Below, in pieces: positions 1 to 7,454 of a DNA stretch of 8,636 bases. Source of the stretch: Candidatus Bathyarchaeota archaeon (GTDB lineage Archaea; Thermoproteota; Bathyarchaeia; Hecatellales; Hecatellaceae). The stretch lies in contig DAOVDL010000020.1 in the NCBI GenBank assembly GCA_030669485.1, positions 1-8,636 on the forward strand, written 5' to 3'. Positions within the stretch are counted from its first letter, which is position 1; each line of letters opens with the position of its first letter. Made by a program: the position numbers and the translations under genes. Under the pieces are notes generated by a model. That model ran no database searches. It was not told the DNA's origin and worked only from the letters and a program-made list of their open reading frames with translations.

Positions 1-385
1 CCCCCACAGCCTCCTCCGGCTCCTTCACATCCAGAAGCTGAATCTGACCTATCATAACCGACTCAGTGCTACTGGCAGTGAAACCCCCCCTCACAGCCGC
101 AAGCTTAGCCGCATGGCTTGCAGCCGCAATCACCGAGGGCTCCTCAATAGCCATCGGGATAAGGTAATCCCTGCCATTGATCCTGAAGTTCACAGCCACC
201 CCCAAAGGCACAGGCATCACCCCCACCACATTCTCCACCATCCTCTCAGCCAACTCAAGCCTCAACGCCCCTGAAGCCTTCAACAACTCAACCTCCCCAT
301 CCGAAAGCCCTGCAAACATCTTCACAGCCTCAAGACGCCCATCCAAACTCAGCTTGTAGAAACCCGGAAACCTTGAACTATCCAA
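1..385 (-). CDS. hmgA: Hydroxymethylglutaryl-CoA reductase, class II type, N-terminal part (3' end outside window)
   Basis: HMG-CoA reductase converts HMG-CoA to mevalonate, the precursor of archaeal isoprenoid lipids; class II enzymes can also run in the degradative direction. The 128 visible residues begin with the family opening SRFPGFYKL (residues 4-12). They continue with ENVVG at 51-55, the class II stretch NFRINGRDYLIP at 66-77 and EEPSV at 81-85, which holds the catalytic glutamate of the family, then SSTESVMIGQIQ at 105-116. The start is TTG at 385, because GGAGGGG lies 5 nt upstream and the family homology begins at once. The catalytic lysine, aspartate and histidine lie beyond the window. 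The class is called from the wording of these motifs; class I enzymes, common in archaea, read differently around ENVVG. The coding strand is rich in G-ending codons, matching the regional skew. The gene is divergent from the NrdD-like gene. Very sure of family, fairly sure of class. Confidence 0.93.
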   Translation of the reverse strand, partial: MDSSRFPGFYKLSLDGRLEAVKMFAGLSDGEVELLKASGALRLELAERMVENVVGVMPVPLGVAVNFRINGRDYLIPMAIEEPSVIAAASHAAKLAAVRGGFTASSTESVMIGQIQLLDVKEPEEAVG

Positions 386-390
386 TCTTA

Positions 391-397
391 CCCCTCC
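391..397 (-). promoter_or_regulatory. Shine-Dalgarno site of the HMG-CoA reductase gene
   Basis: On the minus strand this reads GGAGGGG, 5 nt before a TTG codon at 385. It decides in favour of the TTG start over an in-frame GTG six codons upstream, which would place the site inside the coding region. Confidence 0.75.
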
Positions 398-430
398 ACA
401 CACCACGCCCTAAACCATTATACACTCATC

Positions 431-441
431 TTTATATCTTT
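431..441 (-). promoter_or_regulatory. TATA-like box of the HMG-CoA reductase gene
   Basis: The minus strand reads AAAGATATAAA. Its centre lies about 51 nt before the TTG start. Archaeal transcription usually begins about 25-27 nt downstream of the TATA centre, which would give a leader of about 25 nt containing the Shine-Dalgarno site. This is position-based inference. Confidence 0.5.
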
Positions 442-539
442 ACCAGACACCAACACCTAACCCACCGTTTAAGCAAAAACAAGCAAGCTGCGAAAGAAGA
501 ATGCTGAGGCCACAGCTCCAAGGCGCCGAAGTTGAGACA

Positions 540-583
540 GAACATTAGAAAAATAATGTTATTAGACTGAAAGAACATTAGAA
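540..583. repeat. Direct and inverted repeats before the NrdD-like gene (candidate operator)
   Basis: GAACATTAGAA occurs twice, at 540-550 and 573-583. The two copies start 33 bp apart, about three helical turns. The first copy also forms a perfect 7-bp inverted repeat, AACATTA (541-547) with TAATGTT (554-560), separated by GAAAAA. The cluster ends about 50 bp before the ATG at 635. AT-rich stretches at 549-557 and 580-588 could be the TATA box, so a bound protein would overlap the promoter. It is a plausible operator, perhaps for the HTH protein encoded just downstream. The repeats are seen directly; the function is inferred. Confidence 0.5.
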
Positions 584-620
584 TATTGAACCGAGGCAAC
601 CGGCAGCCTCAAACCCAATC

Positions 621-627
621 AAGGTGA
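621..627 (+). promoter_or_regulatory. Shine-Dalgarno site of the NrdD-like gene
   Basis: AAGGTGA lies 7 nt before the ATG at 635 and supports that start, which places the HTH domain inside the protein. Confidence 0.75.
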
Positions 628-634
628 AAAAATC

Positions 635-2920
635 ATGCCCAAGAAAAGAACACAAGTAAGTGCAAACATCTTCGACGCAGTCTCAGCACCCACAAGAATC
701 CAAACACTCAACCTCCTAGCAACCAAAGGACCCCTAGCCTACAGCGAGATAATGGAACTCCTAAAATTCGAGCCAACTAAGGATGCAGGAAAATTCGTCT
801 ACCACCTAAGAAACCTAGTCTCCTCCGGTTTAGTAGATCTGGAGAGAGGCACCAAGAAGTACAAGATAACCGAGCTGGGCACAAAGGTCATCACCTTCTC
901 CCAAGACCTAGAAGAGTACAGCCTGAAGAAATCAGGAAGACTTGTAGTCAGAACATCAAAATACGTCATCGAAGAGTTCGACAGAAGCAAAATCACCCTC
1001 TCCCTTATAGAGGAAGCAGAAGTCCCCCCAGACCTAGCTGAAAAGATCTCCACAGAGGCAGAGGAGAGGCTACTGCAACTCCCCACAAGATACCTAACAG
1101 CCCCCCTGATCCGAGAGTTCGTCAACGCCATACTTATAGAGAAAGGCTTGGAAGACTACCGACATAAATTAACAAGACTCGGCATGCCAGTCCACGATGT
1201 CACAAAAGCAATGGATAACGCCTCCACACAAGCCCTTAACACCGACGAGGTCCACGCCGCTGCTGGAAACCAAGTTATGAGGGAATATATGCTCCTCAAC
1301 GCACTTCCAAAGGAGATAGCCGACGCCCACCTTTCAGGTCAAATCCACATCTCCAACTCAGACGTATGGATGCTGAAACCTTCAAGCCTCTACCACGACC
1401 TTAGACTATTCCTCAAACACGGTTTAAACGCCCAAAACGCAAACCTAGCCGCCACACCTATCCACCCCCCCCGAGATCTAACCGAGGCCCTCATGCTCAC
1501 ATTAGATGTTCTTGAACCCTTCGGGAAGGAAATTGCAGGAGAGCAATGTATAGACTACTTCAACCTCTTCCTATCACCCTACATCCGCAAGACGCCAACT
1601 GAGGACGTTAAGAAGCGGTTAAGGAGCTTCCTAGCGAGGCTAAGCCTCATGAACTGGCGTGGATTTGGAGGCGTAACCCTCGGCCTAGAGGTTACAGTCC
1701 CCCAACACTTGAAGAATGCAACAGCGGTAACACCTGAAGGCGTGAAGAGTGAGAACTATCAGCATTACAGCGAGGACGCTAGAAAGGTTCTCTGGTGGCT
1801 ATTGGAAGCCGCCTTGGAGCAGAGCGAGGTAACCCCCCTCTTAAACCCTCACCTCATCCTTAAGTTCAGACCAGAATGCCTCACAGATAAATACGACAAC
1901 CTCTTGAAGAAAGCTCACGAACTTGCCGCCAAATTTGGCACCCTCTACATCGCTAACTTAACCCGAGAATCAGAGGATGCCTCCAGTTACATGGCCACTG
2001 GCGAGAGAATTGGAGCAGAATGGACCAAGGACTGGGAGGTCGACACCCTGAGAACCGGCTGCCTTGACAACGTTTCAATAAACCTGCCTAGAATAGCCTA
2101 CGAGGCTAGGAAGAACGATGAACGCTTCTTTGAAACCCTTGAAAAGACCATCAGAACCGCGGAGAAGGCCCTACAGATAAAGGACAAAGTCATAGGCGAT
2201 AGAATGAGACAGAAACTTCTACCCTACCTCCACCAACATGTAACCAACGAAAGCTACTACAGACAAAAATACGCAACCAGAGCGATAAGCATCATAGGTC
2301 TAAACGAGGCAGTCAAATTCCACATAGGCTACCAACTTCACGAGGAACTCATGGCCCAACACTTTGCAGTTCAAGTTTTGGAGCACCTCACAAGTTTAAT
2401 GAACTCCATCTCAGAGAAGACAGGGACAAGGCTCAGTCTCTCCGGAATATCCGAGGAGGAAGCCTCCCAGCGGCTGACAGAGCATGATGTCGACAGATAC
2501 GGCTTCTCTATGGTCTACGCCCAAGGCAGAAAGGAGCACCCATACTACACATACTTCACAGCCCTCCCAGACGAAGTGGAGATCTCACAAGATGAAAAAC
2601 TTCAGTTGGAAGCAAAATTCCACCCTATGCTCAAGGGAGGACACTTCACCCCAATCGCATTGAATGGAGAGAACACCGCCAACTCGCTACTGAGAAAGAG
2701 CAAGGAGATCTGCGAGAAACACAGCATAGGGCTCTTCGCCCACACATACACGCTCTCCTACTGTTACAGCTGCCAGAAGACTTTCAGAGGATATAAACAA
2801 AGATGCCCAACCTGCGGAACAACCCAAATAACCCACTACGCAAGACAATCAACCAGATACCTACCATTAGCTTGGTGGTCCCATCTCGGACGCCTAAGCC
2901 TCATAGAGCGCCCTCGTTGA
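635..2920 (+). CDS. nrdD: HTH + ATP-cone + NrdD-like protein, apparently lacking glycyl-radical residues
   Basis: This is a homologue of anaerobic (class III) ribonucleoside-triphosphate reductase, 761 aa. Residues 10-85 form an ArsR-like winged helix-turn-helix. Residues 100-185 are an ATP-cone-like domain with EEFDRSKI at 113-120. The NrdD barrel follows, with DYFNLFLSPYIR and, later, SINLPRIAYEAR. The C-terminus has the usual zinc site: C710, C713, C724 and C727. Two key sites look lost. The family finger-loop motif YMCCR reads YMATG here, with A454 and T455 in place of the cysteines. The C-terminal glycyl-radical glycine aligns, without gaps from the zinc site to the following P and W, with T740. 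No NrdG activase gene is in the window. A standard annotation would be anaerobic reductase. The residues argue for a non-catalytic, nucleotide-sensing DNA-binding protein. C476, in RTGCLDNV, is the only cysteine near the finger loop. The family is certain; loss of activity is probable; the regulator role is inferred. Confidence 0.9.
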   Translation: MPKKRTQVSANIFDAVSAPTRIQTLNLLATKGPLAYSEIMELLKFEPTKDAGKFVYHLRNLVSSGLVDLERGTKKYKITELGTKVITFSQDLEEYSLKKSGRLVVRTSKYVIEEFDRSKITLSLIEEAEVPPDLAEKISTEAEERLLQLPTRYLTAPLIREFVNAILIEKGLEDYRHKLTRLGMPVHDVTKAMDNASTQALNTDEVHAAAGNQVMREYMLLNALPKEIADAHLSGQIHISNSDVWMLKPSSLYHDLRLFLKHGLNAQNANLAATPIHPPRDLTEALMLTLDVLEPFGKEIAGEQCIDYFNLFLSPYIRKTPTEDVKKRLRSFLARLSLMNWRGFGGVTLGLEVTVPQHLKNATAVTPEGVKSENYQHYSEDARKVLWWLLEAALEQSEVTPLLNPHLILKFRPECLTDKYDNLLKKAHELAAKFGTLYIANLTRESEDASSYMATGERIGAEWTKDWEVDTLRTGCLDNVSINLPRIAYEARKNDERFFETLEKTIRTAEKALQIKDKVIGDRMRQKLLPYLHQHVTNESYYRQKYATRAISIIGLNEAVKFHIGYQLHEELMAQHFAVQVLEHLTSLMNSISEKTGTRLSLSGISEEEASQRLTEHDVDRYGFSMVYAQGRKEHPYYTYFTALPDEVEISQDEKLQLEAKFHPMLKGGHFTPIALNGENTANSLLRKSKEICEKHSIGLFAHTYTLSYCYSCQKTFRGYKQRCPTCGTTQITHYARQSTRYLPLAWWSHLGRLSLIERPR

Positions 2921-2945
2921 GACAGCGTAGTTAGAACGTGAAAGG

Positions 2946-2973
2946 GTATATATAGAAAAATATACTTTTTTAT
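2946..2973 (+). terminator. Likely terminator of the NrdD-like gene, overlapping a possible nrdJ promoter
   Basis: An inverted repeat, GTATAT (2946-2951) and ATATAC (2960-2965), is followed at once by six T residues (2966-2971). T-rich tracts end archaeal transcripts. The same AT-rich segment contains a TATA-like GTATATATAG, so it may also be the nrdJ promoter. Both readings are inference. Confidence 0.4.
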
Positions 2974-3136
2974 CTAAAAAAATAGACATAAAACTGGGAA
3001 AAACCCCTTTTCCTTAACACCTATAACACATCCGACCCCTCACCCAAGATCCCTTTTTCACATAATTTTGTAGATAACCTGAATAATGAAAGCCTGCATA
3101 ATATGGCTCTTGCACAAGGGGCTCTGCTCACCACTA

Positions 3137-3232
3137 AGGAGAATCCTCGACAGCATTCAAATCTTGAAAGGCTGACAGCCTCTCTGACCCTAAGGGGTGC
3201 CAACCTCCAGTGACAAGAGTCCGTATAGAGGT
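3137..3232 (+). promoter_or_regulatory. Candidate structured 5' leader of nrdJ
   Basis: Four small perfect hairpins follow one another: AGGA/TCCT (3137-3147), TTCAA/TTGAA (3156-3168), AGGCT/AGCCT (3169-3181) and ACCC/GGGT (3187-3198). The second and third abut directly. ACCTC at 3202-3206 can also pair with GAGGT at 3228-3232, the core of the nrdJ Shine-Dalgarno site. This could allow translational control. It does not match the cobalamin riboswitch consensus as I know it. Each stem is short, so chance is possible. Confidence 0.3.
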
Positions 3233-3233
3233 G
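3228..3233 (+). promoter_or_regulatory. Shine-Dalgarno site of nrdJ
   Basis: GAGGTG lies 6 nt before a TTG codon at 3240 and supports this non-ATG start. The protein N-terminus from this TTG leads directly into the reductase domain. Confidence 0.7.
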
Positions 3234-3239
3234 TAAAAA

Positions 3240-5501
3240 TTGACTGCGCTACATGATTTCAAAGCCGAGATCTCACTTACACCTAACGCTGTAAAAGTTC
3301 TTGAGAAGCGTTACCTGAAAAGGGATGAGAACAACCATGTTGTGGAAACCCCCCAAGATATGTTCCTAAGAGTGGCTAGAAACGTGGCCTCAGCGGATAG
3401 ATACTATGGGAAGCCTGAGAGCGCAGTCGAAGAGACAACACTTGAATTTTATCACGTAATTGCTAATCTGGAGTTCCTACCCAACTCTCCCACCCTTATG
3501 AATGCAGGGAGAGAACTCCAACAACTCTCAGCCTGCTTCGTCCTCCCTGTAGAAGACTCCATAGAGAGCATCTTCGAAACTGTCAAACATGCTGCTCTCA
3601 TACATAAATCCGGAGGCGGTACAGGGTTCTCCTTCTCCCGACTTAGACCTAAGAAAGATCTAGTCAAGTCAACTAAAGGAATCTCCAGTGGACCCGTATC
3701 CTTCATGGCGGTTTATGACTCGGCAACAGAGGCTATAAAACAGGGGGGAACCAGGAGAGGGGCCAACATGGGAATTCTCCGCGTCGACCATCCAGATATC
3801 TTGGAGTTCATAACCTGTAAAGCAGATGAGCATAAGATAAATAACTTCAACATCTCTGTAGCCATGACCGATAATTTTATGGAAGCCATGAAGCAGGATA
3901 AGGACTACAACCTAGTGAACCCGCGAACCAACGAAGTTACCTCCACTTTGAACGCTAGAGAGGTCTTCGACCTAATTACTAAAATGGCCCATACAAATGG
4001 CGACCCAGGCGTAATCTTTCTGGACAGAATAAATAGGGACAACCCCACCCCACACATCGGTGAAATAGAGAGTACAAACCCATGCGGAGAACAGCCTCTC
4101 CTCCCTTACGAGTCCTGCAACCTAGGCTCAATCAACCTCTCCAAGATGGTCAAGGACGGAAGGATAGACTGGGAAGCCCTTAGGAGAACTGTACGAGCAG
4201 CAGTTCACTTTCTGGACAACATCATAGACCTCAATAAGTACTCAATACCTGAAATCGAGGAGATGACTAAAGGCAACAGGAAGATTGGCCTTGGCGTCAT
4301 GGGCTTTGCCGACATGTTGATCAAGCTTGGAATACCATACGACTCAGAGAAAGCACTCAAGACGGGTGAGGCAATTATGCGTTTCATACAGGAGGAATCT
4401 AAGATGGCTTCTGAGACGCTGGCTGAGGAACGTGGAGCCTTCCCCAACTATAAGGGAAGCATCTATGAGGGGGAACGCCTACTCAGAAACGCCACAACCA
4501 CAACCATAGCCCCGACTGGAACCCTCTCCATAATCGCAGGTTGCTCAAGCGGTATAGAACCCATCTTCGCTCTATGTTATGTCAGGAACGTCCTTGACGG
4601 CCAACAGCTCATCGAGGTCAATCCTATATTCAAGGAGGTTGCTGGGAAGGAGGGCTTCTACAGTGAAGCCCTGATGAGGGAGATAGCTACAAAGGGATCC
4701 CTAAAGAGTGTGAAGGGGGTCCCAGAAGAGATTAAACGCATATTCCCAACAGCTCTAGACATAGAGCTCCAATGGCACGTTAAGATGCAGGCTGCCTTCC
4801 AGAAGTACACCGACAATGCAGTCTCCAAGACCATAAATCTCCCCAACCGATCCACGGTAGAGGATATTAAGAACGCCTTCATGTTGGCCTACGAAACAGG
4901 TTGCAAAGGTATAACCATCTACAGGGATGGCAGCAGGGAGAAACAGGTTCTAGAACGTGGAGAACCTAAACCCCAGAAAACAGGGAGAGAGCACATTAAG
5001 CCCAGAAAGCGACCAGAGAAGACTTATGGTGTGACCTATGAGATGCCGACAGGATGTGGCGCCCTTTACGTAACCATAAATGAGGATGAGGAGGGTTATC
5101 CCTTCGAAGTCTTCGCAAGACTTGGGAAGGCAGGCGGATGTTCTTCAGCTCAAACCGAGGGACTTGGACGGACAGTATCCCTTCTCCTAAGGTCAAACGT
5201 TGACCCTCAGGAGGTGGTTAAACATTGTAAGGGAATAAGCTGCGACCGACCTTGTGGATTTGGAAAGAGCAAAATCCTTTCATGCCCTGATGCCATAGGG
5301 AAAGCGTTAGAGAAGTACCTGAAAGATAGGGACTTCACAGGACAGAAAAACATAGCAACCCAAGTGAAAGTTGAGAAACCAGCAGAGAGGAATAAGCCCC
5401 TTATCGCTAACGGAGCCTGCCCCGAGTGTGGAAGCCCCGTCATCCGCATAGAGGGTTGCAGAAAGTGTATCTCTAACTGCGGTTACACTGAATGTGATTG
5501 A
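3240..5501 (+). CDS. nrdJ: Adenosylcobalamin-dependent ribonucleotide reductase (class II)
   Basis: NrdJ reduces ribonucleotides to deoxyribonucleotides using a B12-derived radical, with or without oxygen. The 753-aa protein shows the catalytic set. N280, C282 and E284 in NPCGEQ form the thiyl-radical triad, and C99 (SACF) and C293 (ESCNLGSINL) are the redox pair. Other core motifs are SGGGTGFSFSRLR and PTGTLSIIAGCSSGIEP. After the barrel, at about 595-690, comes a TSCPD-type domain (TGCGALYVTINED, GKAGGCSSAQTEGLGR). The end is a cysteine-rich tail, C727/C730 and C740/C743/C747/C752, typical of the zinc and electron-transfer tail of this family. There is no N-terminal ATP-cone, so overall activity control by dATP is not encoded in this chain. 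The start is TTG, with a good Shine-Dalgarno site. The gene lies downstream of the NrdD-like gene on the same strand, across a 319-bp gap, so it is probably a separate transcript. Confidence 0.97.
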   Translation: MTALHDFKAEISLTPNAVKVLEKRYLKRDENNHVVETPQDMFLRVARNVASADRYYGKPESAVEETTLEFYHVIANLEFLPNSPTLMNAGRELQQLSACFVLPVEDSIESIFETVKHAALIHKSGGGTGFSFSRLRPKKDLVKSTKGISSGPVSFMAVYDSATEAIKQGGTRRGANMGILRVDHPDILEFITCKADEHKINNFNISVAMTDNFMEAMKQDKDYNLVNPRTNEVTSTLNAREVFDLITKMAHTNGDPGVIFLDRINRDNPTPHIGEIESTNPCGEQPLLPYESCNLGSINLSKMVKDGRIDWEALRRTVRAAVHFLDNIIDLNKYSIPEIEEMTKGNRKIGLGVMGFADMLIKLGIPYDSEKALKTGEAIMRFIQEESKMASETLAEERGAFPNYKGSIYEGERLLRNATTTTIAPTGTLSIIAGCSSGIEPIFALCYVRNVLDGQQLIEVNPIFKEVAGKEGFYSEALMREIATKGSLKSVKGVPEEIKRIFPTALDIELQWHVKMQAAFQKYTDNAVSKTINLPNRSTVEDIKNAFMLAYETGCKGITIYRDGSREKQVLERGEPKPQKTGREHIKPRKRPEKTYGVTYEMPTGCGALYVTINEDEEGYPFEVFARLGKAGGCSSAQTEGLGRTVSLLLRSNVDPQEVVKHCKGISCDRPCGFGKSKILSCPDAIGKALEKYLKDRDFTGQKNIATQVKVEKPAERNKPLIANGACPECGSPVIRIEGCRKCISNCGYTECD

Positions 5502-5539
5502 AGGTAAATTCGGCTTCCTCAACATGACGATGCCAGTCT

Positions 5540-6508
<969 letters not shown>

Positions 6509-6582
6509 TTATGTTCAGAGTGAGAATTTAACTGGCAACAGAAGGCAGTGTCGATAACTCTTCAGCATATACGACAAAGAAG

Positions 6583-6602
6583 ATCTCTATACATATAGAG
6601 AT
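6583..6602. repeat. 20-bp palindrome upstream of pyrB
   Basis: A perfect inverted repeat with 9-bp arms, ATCTCTATA (6583-6591) and TATAGAGAT (6594-6602), and a 2-bp centre. It lies about 115 bp before pyrB and 85 bp past the end of the hydrolase gene. The symmetry suits a dimeric DNA-binding protein better than an RNA hairpin, since a 2-nt loop is sterically poor. The target gene is unknown; pyrB is the obvious candidate. Confidence 0.45.
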
Positions 6603-6608
6603 ATACAT

Positions 6609-6626
6609 TCCCTTTCTATGAAGGGA
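6609..6626 (-). terminator. Small stem-loop downstream of the MBL hydrolase
   Basis: TCCCTT (6609-6614) pairs with AAGGGA (6621-6626) across a 6-nt loop, about 60 bp past the hydrolase stop codon on the minus strand. No T tract follows on that strand, so a terminator role is weakly supported. It may belong with the adjacent palindrome. Confidence 0.25.
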
Positions 6627-6686
6627 GAGGGATTCAACTCTAAACAGCCCGAGCACATTAAACAACCACTAGAGGAGAGGTGTGCG

Positions 6687-7328
6687 TCAGAGGAAGGGGT
6701 TGTAGCGCCGCTCTTGCCCTATTGTGGATGAAGGACCATGACCCGGAAAGATTGTGGTGTCATCACTAAAGACCAATAGCTTTGTTTTTATCGAATCAAT
6801 CAAAACCTCACTGGAACCCCCCGTCAGATCGGTTCTACCAACTCCCCCAGCGAAAAGAGTGTCACCTGTAAATAGAATCTTACCCCTGTGAAGACATATC
6901 CCCCCAAGAGTGTGACCGGGGGTGTGAATCACCTTCAGCGTCACCGTGCCAAACTGGATCATGTCACCTTCTTTAAGAAGCCTATCTGCAGGGGGCGAAG
7001 GTTCACTTTCAGGGAAGTACAAGGCTAACTCGTTGTTCTCCTCCTGCAACAGAGAGGCATCATCTTTGTGGATGAGAATGGGAACCCCCGTAGCCGCCTT
7101 GATAGCGGCATTACCGGACACGTGGTCTATGTGACCGTGAGTGTTAATTATGAAGCGCAAGCTCAGTTGATTTTCCTGCACCACCTTCAGAATGCTTTGA
7201 GGCTCAGCTCCTGGGTCAATTACCACAGCCTCCTGAGTCTTCTCACAACTCACAATATAGCAGTTCGTTCCTAAAGATCCAACGGTAAGTAGCTCAATGT
7301 TAATACCTTCAACCATCCTTATACACAT
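6687..7328 (-). CDS. Metallo-beta-lactamase-fold hydrolase, glyoxalase II-like
   Basis: A 213-aa cytoplasmic metallohydrolase of the glyoxalase II / hydroxyacylglutathione hydrolase-like group. It has the full metal set: THGHIDH at 63-69 (H64, H66, D68, H69), H139 in TPGHT, D156 in FTGDT and H197 in PGHGP. The C-terminal NPFL is also typical of the short, YcbL-type members. These probably hydrolyse thioesters, but the substrate cannot be read from sequence and glutathione is unlikely in an archaeon. The start at 7328 (MCIRM) is not certain; ATG at 7316 also fits, since family homology begins just after it and a TATA-like GGTATATTC (7335-7343) is closer to the spacing for a leaderless start there. 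Upstream is nth on the same strand, 126 bp away. Confidence 0.9.
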   Translation of the reverse strand: MCIRMVEGINIELLTVGSLGTNCYIVSCEKTQEAVVIDPGAEPQSILKVVQENQLSLRFIINTHGHIDHVSGNAAIKAATGVPILIHKDDASLLQEENNELALYFPESEPSPPADRLLKEGDMIQFGTVTLKVIHTPGHTLGGICLHRGKILFTGDTLFAGGVGRTDLTGGSSEVLIDSIKTKLLVFSDDTTIFPGHGPSSTIGQERRYNPFL

Positions 7329-7334
7329 CCGAAG

Positions 7335-7343
7335 GAATATACC
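7335..7343 (-). promoter_or_regulatory. TATA-like box of the MBL hydrolase gene
   Basis: The minus strand reads GGTATATTC, with its centre about 11 nt before ATG 7328 and 23 nt before ATG 7316. If it is the true TATA box, the mRNA would begin near 7316-7312, favouring the shorter protein and leaderless initiation. Confidence 0.35.
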
Positions 7344-7454
7344 ACGATTCGTTGTCCTAAATATGGATTTACCTAAACTGGCGAAGAAAGGGCTGGGTCT
7401 AAACCTCTTTCCATGGGACCTATTGCATTCAGAGACCAGATTCGCACGACTGCC

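Larger units (their letters stand above)
2921..3239 (+). other. 319-bp non-coding gap between the NrdD-like gene and nrdJ
   Basis: I see no credible gene here. The first part (about 2921-2990) is AT-rich, with a T tract and TATA-like sequence. The middle (about 2995-3060) is strikingly C-rich, with almost no G. The last part (about 3090-3239) has balanced composition and several short hairpins before the nrdJ start. TATA-like candidates for nrdJ are GGTATATATAG (2945-2955), which would give a leader of roughly 260 nt, and CATAATATGG (3097-3106), which would give roughly 110 nt. The sequence alone does not decide between them. Confidence 0.5.

Noticed and set aside
177..359. Short plus-strand open frame
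   Set aside because: It is the opposite strand of the HMG-CoA reductase gene; the product is low-complexity (Ser/Thr/Pro-rich) and has no ribosome site.
481..535. Possible small RNA in the divergent promoter region (AGCTG/CAGCT pairing and GGCGCC palindrome, G-richer than its surroundings)
   Set aside because: The pairing is short, no promoter or C/D-box motifs were found, and the palindrome is only 6 bp.
3150..3172. T-loop-like TTCAAATC suggesting a tRNA
   Set aside because: The flanking bases do not form a T stem, and no acceptor or anticodon arm could be built around it.
3021..3203. 60-codon minus-strand open frame in the nrdJ upstream gap
   Set aside because: No recognisable motif, no Shine-Dalgarno support, and it spans the composition break and hairpins.
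3090..3239. Cobalamin riboswitch upstream of the B12-dependent reductase
   Set aside because: The context is right, but I could not find the conserved B12-box order or the GGGAA/GCCACTG-type core; only short local hairpins are visible.
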